Origin: DASPMP01 sp035626995
GTDB lineage: Bacteria > Gemmatimonadota > Gemmatimonadetes > Gemmatimonadales > Gemmatimonadaceae
DNA length: 60,333 bases
Assembly: GCA_035626995.1 (NCBI GenBank)
Contig: DASPMP010000276.1
Span: 1-60,333, forward strand
Direction of reading: 5' to 3'
Shown here: positions 42,167-50,157 of the stretch, piece by piece
How positions within the stretch are numbered: position 1 is the first letter of the stretch
How the letters are laid out: every line of letters starts with the position of its first letter
Translations under genes and position numbers: made by a program
Notes under the pieces: model-generated
What the model saw: the letters and a program-made list of their open reading frames with translations, nothing else
Told to the model about the DNA's origin: nothing
Database searches by the model: none

Positions 42167-43063
42167 CTACGGGATCACCGTGTGGGTGAGCTGGCGCAGG
42201 TTGCGGCCGTCGGCGTCCACGACGAAAAGCTGGTGCGCGCCCCCGATGTCGTAATAGAAGGCGAGCTTCGAGCCGTCGGGCGACCAGGCGCCCTCGTAGC
42301 TCGTGTTGCCGGGCGGAGTGATGGCGACAACGAAGGCGTCGTCGAACGTGGCGATGTGTAGCCGCGGAGTCGAGTCTGCGCTCGAGCGGAAGAAGTAGCG
42401 TCGTCGGTCGGGCGAAATCGTGATGCTGGAGCGACTGACGGGCGTACCGAAGAGGGGCCGGGTGCGGCCGGTCGCGGGGTCGACGCCGGAGAGGGCGCGC
42501 GTGCCTCGCGCAACGGCGCTCAGCATCAACTCGCCGTCCGGGGTCCAGGTGGGATGAGATTCGGAGACGGACGGAGTGTTGGTGAGTCGTCGCAGGCCTG
42601 AGCCATCGGGGTGGATGACGTAGTACTCCCCGTTGCCGTCCCGTCGCGAGTCGAAGGCGATATAGCGGCCATTGGGTGACCACTCGGGATGGCGCGCAAA
42701 CTCCTGCACGCCGCCGGCGTCTCCCTGGGTCAGCCGGCGTTCGCCCGAGCCGTCCGGGCGGATGAGGTATAGATGAAAGGCGCCGTCGCGGAAGGAATCG
42801 AAGACGATTGTGCTGCCATCGGGGGACCAGGAGGCGTGGCTGTTCACGACGTTTGACGGGGACTGCGTGATGCGGCGTTCGCCCGTGCCGTCGGCATTGA
42901 TGACGTACAGCTCGACGTTGCCGTGACGCGAGCTCTCGAAGACGAGCCGTTGGCCGTCCGCGGACCAGGACGGATTGATGTTGAGAAAGCGCTCGGGAGC
43001 AGCCTGTGCGGCACCCAATCGGGGAACGAGGAAGACGACGGCGAGAAGCCTCAGGATTCGCAT
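42167..43063 (-). CDS. TolB-like exported beta-propeller (PD40/WD40-like repeats)
   Basis: A 298-residue protein with a signal peptide (MRILRLLAVVFLVPRLGAAQ). Then come at least five PD40-type repeats built on (P)SWSxDG..(I/L)VFxS and (V/I)xxxDGxGxRRLT, for example SWSPDGSTIVFDSFRDG and PEWSPNGRYIAFDSRRDG. The fold is a periplasmic propeller like the C-terminal part of TolB, probably a protein-binding scaffold. ATG 43063 gives the signal peptide; the open frame extends to 43171. It converges on the serine hydrolase. Confidence 0.85.
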   Translation of the reverse strand: MRILRLLAVVFLVPRLGAAQAAPERFLNINPSWSADGQRLVFESSRHGNVELYVINADGTGERRITQSPSNVVNSHASWSPDGSTIVFDSFRDGAFHLYLIRPDGSGERRLTQGDAGGVQEFARHPEWSPNGRYIAFDSRRDGNGEYYVIHPDGSGLRRLTNTPSVSESHPTWTPDGELMLSAVARGTRALSGVDPATGRTRPLFGTPVSRSSITISPDRRRYFFRSSADSTPRLHIATFDDAFVVAITPPGNTSYEGAWSPDGSKLAFYYDIGGAHQLFVVDADGRNLRQLTHTVIP

Positions 43064-43219
43064 CACGTAACCTTGAGATTGTGCAACTTGTGGAGAAGCG
43101 GGTTTTCTGCCGGGGGGCGCGAAACTCTGACCTCCACCTGTTCGTGTAGTGTACTCATGTCTTTCGTTCAAGCCGGGTGGCCGCAGCCGCGGCGCTCCGC
43201 GTCGAAGAAAATCAGCTTT

Positions 43220-43297
43220 ACCGCTTTGCCGCTTACCGCCGTCGCAGACCGCTTACCGCCTTCGGAATACCGTTAACCGCTTTCGGCTTACCGCTTC
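43220..43297 (+). promoter_or_regulatory. Array of (A/G)CCGCTT-type sites with 20-21 bp period
   Basis: Octamers GCCGCTTA (43228), ACCGCTTA (43248), ACCGTTAA (43269) and ACCGCTTC (43290) are spaced 20, 21 and 21 bp. Extra ACCGCTTT copies lie at 43220 and 43276. They are 60-140 bp before the CxxCH propeller gene, which precedes the LytS/LytTR pair. LytTR regulators bind direct repeats about 21 bp apart. The known BtsR site ACC(G/A)CT(C/T)A is close to this core. The region is also simple-sequence-like, so chance expansion is possible. Confidence 0.5.
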
Positions 43298-43357
43298 CCG
43301 CCTTCCGCTTTCAAGTTTCAGCTTTCCATAGCGCTACGCACACTCGAGGGTCACCGT

Positions 43358-45538
43358 ATGCTGCATTCGAAGATCACGTGGATCGTCGCCATCATCGCGG
43401 CAGCGTCTGTTCTCACGTTCGCATCGCTCGGCACCAGCAGTGCCGCTTCCATTGGGCTGCCACTGCAAACAGGGCCAAATGACATCAGTGGTACTGTGAC
43501 GGGACCGAAAGGTGCCGAGGCGGGCGTCTGGGTCATCGCGGAAACGAACGACCTGCCGACGAAGTTCGCGAAGATCGTCGTCACCGACGACCGCGGCCGC
43601 TACGTGATTCCCGAGCTGCCCAGCGCCAGCTACGACGTGTGGGTGCGCGGCTACGGGCTCATGGACTCGCCGAAGAAGCGCGCGCGCCCGGGCGCGACCA
43701 TGAATCACACGGCGGTCATCGCGCCGGATCCGAAAGCCGCCGCACAGTACTTCCCGGCCGGGTATTGGTATTCGCTCATGAAGGTTCCAGCCGAGAGCGA
43801 GTTCCCGGGTACAGGGCCGGAAGGGAACGGGATCGCCACGTTCATCACCAGCCAGCCGGACTACGTGCGCCAGCTGAAGAACAACGCGTGCCTGGGCTGC
43901 CATCAGATGGGAAGCAAGGGGACGCGTGAGCTGAACCCGGCACTCGGCACATTCCCGTCGTCGGTGCATGCGTGGGCGGAACGGCTCAAGGCGGGACAGG
44001 CGGGCGGTGGCATGGCGGGGATGGTGAACCAGATGGGCCCGCGCACGCTGCAGATGTTCGCTGACTGGACCGACCGCATCGCGGCGGGTGAGGTTCCACC
44101 AACGCCGCCTCGCCCGCAGGGGATCGAGCGCAACGTCGTCATCACCATGTGGGACTGGGCCGACCCGAAGGTGTACCTGCACGACCTCGTCTCCACCGAC
44201 CGCCGCAATCCAACGCTGAATGCCAACGGCAAGATCTACGGCGTGCTCGAAGCGAGCGCCGACTACCTGCCGGTGCTCGACCCGAAGACGCACACCGTCA
44301 GCAGGGTCCCCGTCACCCTCCGCGACACGAGCATTCCACCCGCGGTGCCGCAGCAGGTCGCGGGCCCGTCGCCGTACTGGGGCACCGAACCGATCTGGAA
44401 CAGCAAGGCGAACGTGCACAACCCGATGTTCGACGAGAAAGGACGGGTGTGGATCACTGCCAGGGTTCGCGCGCCGAACGCACAGCCGGGTTACTGCAGG
44501 GCAGGGTCCAATCATCCTTCCGCGAAAGTATTTCCGCTGAACGGCTCCGGGCGTCATGTGGCGGTGTACGACCCGAAGACGAAGGAGATGAAGCACATCT
44601 CCACGTGTTTCAGCACGCATCACCTGATGTTCGCCGAAGACGCCAACCGTACCCTCTGGTTGAGCGGCGGCGGCCAGGTCGTGGGGTGGGTGAACACGAA
44701 GCTGTGGGACGAGACCGGCGACGAGGAGAGCGCGCAGGGATGGACGCCGCTGATTCTCGACTTCAACGGCAACGGGCGGCGCGACGCACACACCGAGCCG
44801 AACATGCCAGCGGATTCCAGCAAGGACAGGCGCCTGCTGCCGGGGCAGTACGGCAGTGCGTACGCGCTGGCGCCGGCGCCGGACGGTTCGGTATGGGGAA
44901 CGATGTTCGGATTTCCTGGCGCAGTATTCCGGTTGGTGCCTGGCACAAACCCAACCGAGACGGCACTCACCGAGCGGTTCGAGCTGCCGATGCGGGACGG
45001 CAAGCCGATGGAGGGTTTCTCTCCGCGCGGCGGCGACGTCGACCGCAACGGCGTGTACTGGGCGGCGCTCGCGAGCGGCCACATGGCGAGCTTCGACCGG
45101 CGCAAGTGCAAGGGCCCGCTGAACGGCCCGACGGCGACGGGGCAGCACTGCCCGGAGGGATGGAGTTTTTACGCGGAGCCCCTCCCGAACCTGGGGAACG
45201 TGACCAGCGCGGGGAGCGGCGAGGGGAGCTACTACACGTGGGTCGACCAGTTCAACACGCTCGGCCTTGGCGCGAACGTCCCGATCAGCACCGGGAACCA
45301 GTCGGAGGGGCTGCTCGTGTTGAAGGACGGGAAGTTTGTCGTGCTGCGGGTCCCGTATCCGATGGGCTTCTACACGAAGTGGCTGGATGGTCGCATCGAT
45401 GATCCGAACGCCGGCTGGAAGGGGCGTGGTCTCTGGGCGACGATCAGCACGCGCGCGCCATTCCACATGGAAGGCGGGAAAGGGAACACGAGCAAGGTGT
45501 ACCACTTCCAGCTGCGGCCGGATCCGCTCGCGCGCTAG
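43358..45538 (+). CDS. Exported propeller-like protein with carboxypeptidase-regulatory domain and one CxxCH heme motif
   Basis: A 726-residue exported protein. The N-terminal signal/anchor is IVAIIAAASVLTFASLG. A carboxypeptidase-regulatory-like domain follows (about 40-120: GTVTGPKGAEAGVWVIAETN). One c-type heme-binding motif, CLGCH, is at residues 178-182. A long C-terminal region has propeller-like repeats, for example ITMWDWADPKVYLHDLVSTD and VHNPMFDEKGRVWITAR. It resembles Vgb-type propeller proteins of unknown role that carry one heme. Electron transfer to or from a periplasmic partner is plausible. It is followed by lytS 6 bp later, so sensing may be linked to it. Confidence 0.82.
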   Translation: MLHSKITWIVAIIAAASVLTFASLGTSSAASIGLPLQTGPNDISGTVTGPKGAEAGVWVIAETNDLPTKFAKIVVTDDRGRYVIPELPSASYDVWVRGYGLMDSPKKRARPGATMNHTAVIAPDPKAAAQYFPAGYWYSLMKVPAESEFPGTGPEGNGIATFITSQPDYVRQLKNNACLGCHQMGSKGTRELNPALGTFPSSVHAWAERLKAGQAGGGMAGMVNQMGPRTLQMFADWTDRIAAGEVPPTPPRPQGIERNVVITMWDWADPKVYLHDLVSTDRRNPTLNANGKIYGVLEASADYLPVLDPKTHTVSRVPVTLRDTSIPPAVPQQVAGPSPYWGTEPIWNSKANVHNPMFDEKGRVWITARVRAPNAQPGYCRAGSNHPSAKVFPLNGSGRHVAVYDPKTKEMKHISTCFSTHHLMFAEDANRTLWLSGGGQVVGWVNTKLWDETGDEESAQGWTPLILDFNGNGRRDAHTEPNMPADSSKDRRLLPGQYGSAYALAPAPDGSVWGTMFGFPGAVFRLVPGTNPTETALTERFELPMRDGKPMEGFSPRGGDVDRNGVYWAALASGHMASFDRRKCKGPLNGPTATGQHCPEGWSFYAEPLPNLGNVTSAGSGEGSYYTWVDQFNTLGLGANVPISTGNQSEGLLVLKDGKFVVLRVPYPMGFYTKWLDGRIDDPNAGWKGRGLWATISTRAPFHMEGGKGNTSKVYHFQLRPDPLAR

Positions 45539-45544
45539 CGCGAG

Positions 45545-46687
45545 GTGAGAAAACTCGAAGAAGGAAAGCCATCGTTTACCAGCAATCTCATCCTGCTGAA
45601 CGTCGGCGGCTGGCTGCTGTTCGGGATCGGCGTGATGATCGGGTGGACGGAGATCTACCCGTGGCACGTCAACGTCGTTACCACACCGCCGTATCTCCTG
45701 ATCGGCTTCCTCCTCTCGTTGCTCCTCGGCGTCGTCTACGACCGGCTCGAGGTTGGGCCGGCGTCGTTCGGACGCGCGCTCGCCATCACCCTCGTCGCGT
45801 CGGCGATTGCCGGAACGCTGTGGAGCGTCCTCTTCACCTCGTACCAATGCACCATCGCGAACAGCATCCACTCGCTCGTCATCGGGGGACCGTCGCGGCT
45901 CGGCTGCCGGAATCCGAATTTCTTGGACGGGTCGCTCGACAACAGCCTTCCGCTCTTCGGGTGGAGCCTGGTGCGCCTGGCCGTGCAGTACAACGCGGCG
46001 CTGCGCGAGCAACGGGAGCAGGCGCTGCAGGCGACGGCGACGGCGCGGGATGCGCAGCTGCGCATGCTCGCGTACCAGCTCAACCCGCATTTCCTCTTCA
46101 ACACCCTCAACTCCATCCGCGCGCTGATCAATGAGGACCGTCAGCAGGCGCGCGAGATGGTGACCGCGCTTGCCGGCTACCTGCGTTACGCGCTCGTCGA
46201 GCGCCCGCTGCACGTGGCATTGCTCGAGGAAGAAATCGCGTCGATCCGCGGATATCTGGCGATCGAGCAGGCGCGCTTCGAGGAGCGTCTCGACGTGCGC
46301 ATGGAGATCGACCCCGCCACGCTGCGGTGCGAGGTGCCGGCGTTCCTCTTCAACCCGCTCGTCGAGAACGCCGTGAAGCATGGCGCCCCCGGTACCGCGG
46401 ATGCGCCGCTCCTGCTGCGGATCGACGTGCGGATCGTCGAACCGGACCGGCTCCGCATCGTGGTCGAGAATTCCGGCCAGTGGGCAACCGCGCGCCCGAT
46501 TGCACCGGGCGTGGCGGATGGCGGCGAGAGCCTGCCCGGTGGCCTGGGGCTCGCGAATGTCCGCGCGCGACTGGCGATGCTGCATCCCGGGGACCACCGC
46601 ATCGACATCGAGCAGTCGGACGGACGCGTACGTGTCATCGTGGAGCTGCCGGCCCGCTGTCGCGACGACGGAAGGAGCGAGACGTGA
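45545..46687 (+). CDS. LytS-like sensor histidine kinase
   Basis: A 380-residue kinase of the LytS/His_kinase type. The N-terminus has four hydrophobic segments (about 14-155). Residues Cys102 and Cys121 lie in an outer loop and could form a disulfide. The His box is LAYQLNPHFLFNTLNSIRAL with His182. The HATPase domain has PLVENAVKHGAPG and LGLANVRARLAMLHPGDH. GTG 45545 starts 6 bp after the previous stop. It overlaps the LytTR regulator by 4 bp (GTGA), a classical two-component pair. The signal is unknown. Confidence 0.92.
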   Translation: MRKLEEGKPSFTSNLILLNVGGWLLFGIGVMIGWTEIYPWHVNVVTTPPYLLIGFLLSLLLGVVYDRLEVGPASFGRALAITLVASAIAGTLWSVLFTSYQCTIANSIHSLVIGGPSRLGCRNPNFLDGSLDNSLPLFGWSLVRLAVQYNAALREQREQALQATATARDAQLRMLAYQLNPHFLFNTLNSIRALINEDRQQAREMVTALAGYLRYALVERPLHVALLEEEIASIRGYLAIEQARFEERLDVRMEIDPATLRCEVPAFLFNPLVENAVKHGAPGTADAPLLLRIDVRIVEPDRLRIVVENSGQWATARPIAPGVADGGESLPGGLGLANVRARLAMLHPGDHRIDIEQSDGRVRVIVELPARCRDDGRSET

Positions 46688-47418
46688 GCACGCGCCGTCG
46701 CCACGCGTTGATCGTGGATGACGAGCGGCTCGCCCGCCGCGAGCTGCGAACACTCCTCGAGGAGGCGCACGCCGACACGGTGCATATCGTCGGGGAAGCG
46801 GATTCGGTGTCCAGTGCGGCGCGGATCGCGCACGCCACCGACGCGGACGTCGTCTTCCTCGACATCCAGCTCGCCGGCGAGACGGGAATGGACCTGCTGC
46901 CGCTGCTCGGCGCTGACGTCGACGTCGTGTTCGTGACGGCGCACGACGAATACACGCTGCGTGCATTCGAGGTCAATGCGCTCGATTACCTGCTGAAGCC
47001 CGTTGCCCCCGAGCGGCTCGCAGTCACGATGCGCCGGCTCGCCGCCGCGCAACCACTACCGACGCCACGCGAGACATTCACGTACGAGGACCGCCTGTTC
47101 CTCCGGCTGGGCGACGAGCGCGCCTTCGTTCTCGTGCGCGACGTCATGGCGATCGAAGCGCAGGGTGATGGATCGACTTTGATCCTTGCGCCACAGGTGG
47201 TGCGCAAGCCGTCCGGCAAGCCACTGCGCGAGTGGGAGCAGCGCCTGCCCGAGCGGCACTTTGTGCGGATCCATCGCTCCACGATCGTGAACCTCGAGCA
47301 CGTCGACCGGCTCGAGCGGTGGTCGCATGCCAGCCAGCTGGTCTACCTGCGCGGCCTGACGGAGCCGTTGATGATGAGCCGCCGCTTCGGCGCGAAGCTC
47401 CGCGAACGGTTCGGCTGA
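46684..47418 (+). CDS. LytTR-family response regulator
   Basis: A 244-residue regulator. The receiver domain (residues 1-125) has Asp12, Asp13 and the phosphorylation site Asp60 in VVFLDIQLAG, and the conserved Lys in YLLKPVAPE. The LytTR DNA-binding domain (about 145-244) has VMAIEAQGDGSTLI and RLPERHFVRIHRSTIVNLE, typical of LytTR proteins (AgrA, BtsR and LytR). GTG 46684 overlaps the kinase stop. Candidate binding sites are the repeats at 43220-43297 and 47439-47486. Confidence 0.94.
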   Translation: MSTRRRHALIVDDERLARRELRTLLEEAHADTVHIVGEADSVSSAARIAHATDADVVFLDIQLAGETGMDLLPLLGADVDVVFVTAHDEYTLRAFEVNALDYLLKPVAPERLAVTMRRLAAAQPLPTPRETFTYEDRLFLRLGDERAFVLVRDVMAIEAQGDGSTLILAPQVVRKPSGKPLREWEQRLPERHFVRIHRSTIVNLEHVDRLERWSHASQLVYLRGLTEPLMMSRRFGAKLRERFG

Positions 47419-47438
47419 CCCTGCAAAAACAGGCATTC

Positions 47439-47486
47439 GCCGCTCATCGGAATAACAAACCGCTCGTCGGCAATTGGTGCCGCTCG
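47439..47486 (+). promoter_or_regulatory. Three direct repeats of RCCGCTC, exact 20-bp period, candidate LytTR operator
   Basis: GCCGCTCA (47439-47446), ACCGCTCG (47459-47466) and GCCGCTCG (47479-47486) repeat every 20 bp; each is followed by TCGG. They sit 20 bp after the LytTR gene and 159 bp before the next operon. The core resembles the BtsR (LytTR) half-site ACC(G/A)CT(C/T)A, known in pairs with about 21-bp spacing. A possible -10 (TATACA near 47557) lies downstream. The match of period and core supports control of the operon at 47645-53557. Confidence 0.6.
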
Positions 47487-47644
47487 TCGGCGCCGGACTC
47501 GCGCTTCGCTGTGCAGCGCGAAACCTTGTTGAATCCTGACGCGAACTGTCTTTGTATACAGACTGTAAGGGGAGTCACGACATCGGGTGTTTCGTCACGC
47601 ATGAGCCGTGGAAGCGCCGAGTCGAACCTCCGTGGAGACGTATG

Positions 47645-48859
47645 ATGAAACCAGCGATGCTGCTGTGCGCAGTCCTGTTGTCCGCATGTGCGGGGAGCCC
47701 GGGCGAGCCAACCCCCACACCAATGGCCACCGTGTCCGGCGTGGTCGCAGCGGCCTTTGGCGGTCCTCCCATTGCGGGTGCAACGGTGAAGATCGGCACC
47801 CTGACAGCGACGACGGGAACGAACGGACAATTCGAACTTCTTAATGTCCCTGCGGGCCCCGTCACGATCATTGCCAGCGCGACGGACTTCGAGTCCAGGT
47901 CGGTGAACGTCACCCTCGTCGAAGGGGACAACACGCACGACATGCTTCTGGTGCCGGCCGACAAGGGCATCTGGGGGACGCGGGCCAACCTGCTCGTCGC
48001 AAATTCCGAGTTCGCGCTCGCCGAGACGAACGGGAAGATCTACGTCCTTGGCGGGTATCCATTTACCGGCCAGTCGTCCCGCGTCGTGCAGGTGTACGAC
48101 ATCGCCAGCAACAGCTGGCAGCTCGGGCCGCAGCTCCCGCTGCCGAACAACCACGGGATGGCGGCTTCCGTCAACGGAAAGATCTACCTGCTCGGCGGGC
48201 AGATCACGAACGATCAAGAGGGAGAGACGGCGGTCAACACCGTCTACGAGCTGGATCCTGCGGTGGGTACCTGGGTCGAGAAGGCGACGATGCCCACGAA
48301 GCGGAGCGGCGGTGTTGCCGTGGCGTATGGCGGCAAGATCTATGTGGCCGGTGGACGCGTGCCGCGCGGCAACGACTTCGCGGTCTACGATCCGGAGACG
48401 GATGAGTGGGAGGAGTTGCCGCCTCTTCCCAGCCAGCGCAATCACATCGCCGGCGCGGCAATCAACGGCCGCATCCATATCGTGGGTGGGCGCCTCGGCA
48501 ATGGCTTGTCGCCCCTGAAGTCGGATGCCCACGAAGTCTTCGACCCGGTCACGGAAACCTGGACGACGGCAGCCCCGATGCTTCGCGGCCGCAGCGGGAT
48601 GAACAGCGTCGTGGCCCACGGATGCTACCACGTCTGGGGCGGTGAAGCTCCGACGGGGATGACGCCCGACCATGATGTCTACGATCCACGGAGCGACACG
48701 TGGTTCAGCCTGAAAAACATGCCCATCCCCATCCACGGCGTCGTGGGCTCAGCATTTGTCGACGGCTTGATCTGGGTCACCGGTGGCGGCACCCAGGTGG
48801 GCGGCGGCTCCGGCAGCCTGCACAACCAGACCTATCAGCCAGCCGTGACCTGTGAGTGA
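47645..48859 (+). CDS. Kelch-repeat lipoprotein with carboxypeptidase-regulatory-like domain
   Basis: A 404-residue predicted lipoprotein (lipobox LLSAC). A carboxypeptidase-regulatory-like domain (about 25-100: GATVKIGTLTATTGTNGQFE) precedes a six-bladed Kelch propeller. The blade motifs are IYVLGGYPFTG, IYLLGGQITN, IYVAGGRVPR, IHIVGGRLGN, YHVWGGEAPT and IWVTGGGTQV. Such propellers bind proteins or sugars. ATG 47645 has GGAG 7 nt upstream; the in-frame ATG at 47642 is the alternative. Its N-terminal module is homologous to that of the hydrolase lipoprotein at 52361. It overlaps the next gene by 8 bp. Confidence 0.87.
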   Translation: MKPAMLLCAVLLSACAGSPGEPTPTPMATVSGVVAAAFGGPPIAGATVKIGTLTATTGTNGQFELLNVPAGPVTIIASATDFESRSVNVTLVEGDNTHDMLLVPADKGIWGTRANLLVANSEFALAETNGKIYVLGGYPFTGQSSRVVQVYDIASNSWQLGPQLPLPNNHGMAASVNGKIYLLGGQITNDQEGETAVNTVYELDPAVGTWVEKATMPTKRSGGVAVAYGGKIYVAGGRVPRGNDFAVYDPETDEWEELPPLPSQRNHIAGAAINGRIHIVGGRLGNGLSPLKSDAHEVFDPVTETWTTAAPMLRGRSGMNSVVAHGCYHVWGGEAPTGMTPDHDVYDPRSDTWFSLKNMPIPIHGVVGSAFVDGLIWVTGGGTQVGGGSGSLHNQTYQPAVTCE

Positions 48860-50147
48860 CACAAGCACCGTGGCGCTGCCGACCGCCTGTCTCGCGATTC
48901 TGCTTGCCTGCGGCGGCGGGGCCGTCACGCCTCCGTCTGCGCAGGAGATGCCGATCACTGGTGCCGCGGTGCCCGGTATGGAGTCGTACGACCAGAAGAT
49001 TCCCGCGCTGATGCAGAAGTACGGCATCCCCGGTGGGGCAGTTGCGGTACTGCGCGACGGGAAGTTGATCTACGCGCGCGGCTTCGGGTACGCCGATGTC
49101 GCGAACAAGACGCCGGTGCAACCGGACGCGCTGTTCCGGATTGCCAGCGTGTCCAAGCCGATCACCGGCGCCGCGATCATGAAGCTTGTTGAAGACGGCG
49201 CGCTCACGCTCGACGATCGCGTGGCGCCGTTCATCGCGCACCTCGCGCCTGCGGAGGGAGCGACCGTCGATCCGCGGTGGGAGCAGGTCACCATTCGACA
49301 GCTGCTCAACCACACCGGCGGCTGGGATCGTGACAAGCCGGGCGGATTCGACCCCATGTTCCGGCCGTCGATCGCCGCGGCCGCGGTCAGCGCGCCGGCC
49401 CCGGCGTCCGCGGAAACGGTCATCCGCTACATGAAGGGAATGCCATTCGACTTCACTCCAGGGTCGAAGCATGTCTATTCGAACTTCGGCTATGCCATTC
49501 TTGGTCGCGTGATCGAGCAGGCGAGCGGCATGCCGTATGACGCGTTCGTGCGTGCGCGCGTGCTGCAGCCCGTGGGCGCGGTTCGCACACAGCTGGGCAG
49601 GACGCGCATGGGTGAGGCGCTCGCGGGCGAGGTCAGGTATTACCTGCCCGGAGAGGCCGGGCTGGGGATGAGCGCGCCGCTCGTCCCCTCCGTGTTTCCG
49701 GGCGAAGGAACGGTTCCCGTCAACTACGGTGGCTTCTACGTCGAGGCGATGGATTCACACGGCGGCTGGGTCTCGTCGAGCGTCGACCTCCTGCGATTCC
49801 TGGCCGGCGTCGACGGGCGCGCCAATCGTCCGGACATCCTCAGCGCTGGGCTCGTCGCGGAGATGACCAGTAATGGCGTTACCGTATGCGCGAATGCCGC
49901 GTGCTCGTACTCCGGTGGATGGCTGGTGCGCCCAACCCAGGGTGACGCGAACTGGTGGCACGGAGGATCGTTGCCGGGCACCTCGAGCATTCTCGTACGC
50001 TCATATCACAACTTCTCATGGGTCGCGCTGTTCAACGCGCGCGCAGGGGCAGGGAACTTCAACGGCGAGCTCGATGCCGCCCTCTGGAGTGCGCTGGCGC
50101 AGGTCACCTCGTTCCCGACGCACGACCTGTTTGCGGCCTTCCCATGA
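48852..50147 (+). CDS. Serine hydrolase lipoprotein, beta-lactamase (class C) family
   Basis: A 431-residue predicted lipoprotein (lipobox AILLAC, Cys20). The SxxK motif is at Ser99 and Lys102 (RIASVSKPITG), the YxN motif is Tyr209-Ser-Asn211 (KHVYSNFGYA), and WWHGGSLPG supplies the third H-G-G motif, so the active site looks complete. It may be an esterase, peptidase or beta-lactamase. The GTG start overlaps the Kelch gene by 8 bp, showing coupling. The next gene starts 10 bp after its stop. Confidence 0.92.
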   Translation: MSDTSTVALPTACLAILLACGGGAVTPPSAQEMPITGAAVPGMESYDQKIPALMQKYGIPGGAVAVLRDGKLIYARGFGYADVANKTPVQPDALFRIASVSKPITGAAIMKLVEDGALTLDDRVAPFIAHLAPAEGATVDPRWEQVTIRQLLNHTGGWDRDKPGGFDPMFRPSIAAAAVSAPAPASAETVIRYMKGMPFDFTPGSKHVYSNFGYAILGRVIEQASGMPYDAFVRARVLQPVGAVRTQLGRTRMGEALAGEVRYYLPGEAGLGMSAPLVPSVFPGEGTVPVNYGGFYVEAMDSHGGWVSSSVDLLRFLAGVDGRANRPDILSAGLVAEMTSNGVTVCANAACSYSGGWLVRPTQGDANWWHGGSLPGTSSILVRSYHNFSWVALFNARAGAGNFNGELDAALWSALAQVTSFPTHDLFAAFP

Positions 50148-50157
50148 CACGAGGGGC

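Noticed and set aside
43334..46966. A 1210-codon open frame on the minus strand
   Set aside because: It runs opposite three well-supported genes (CxxCH propeller, LytS and LytTR), is extremely Arg/Ala/His-rich with no domain, and is explained by high GC content and codon bias.
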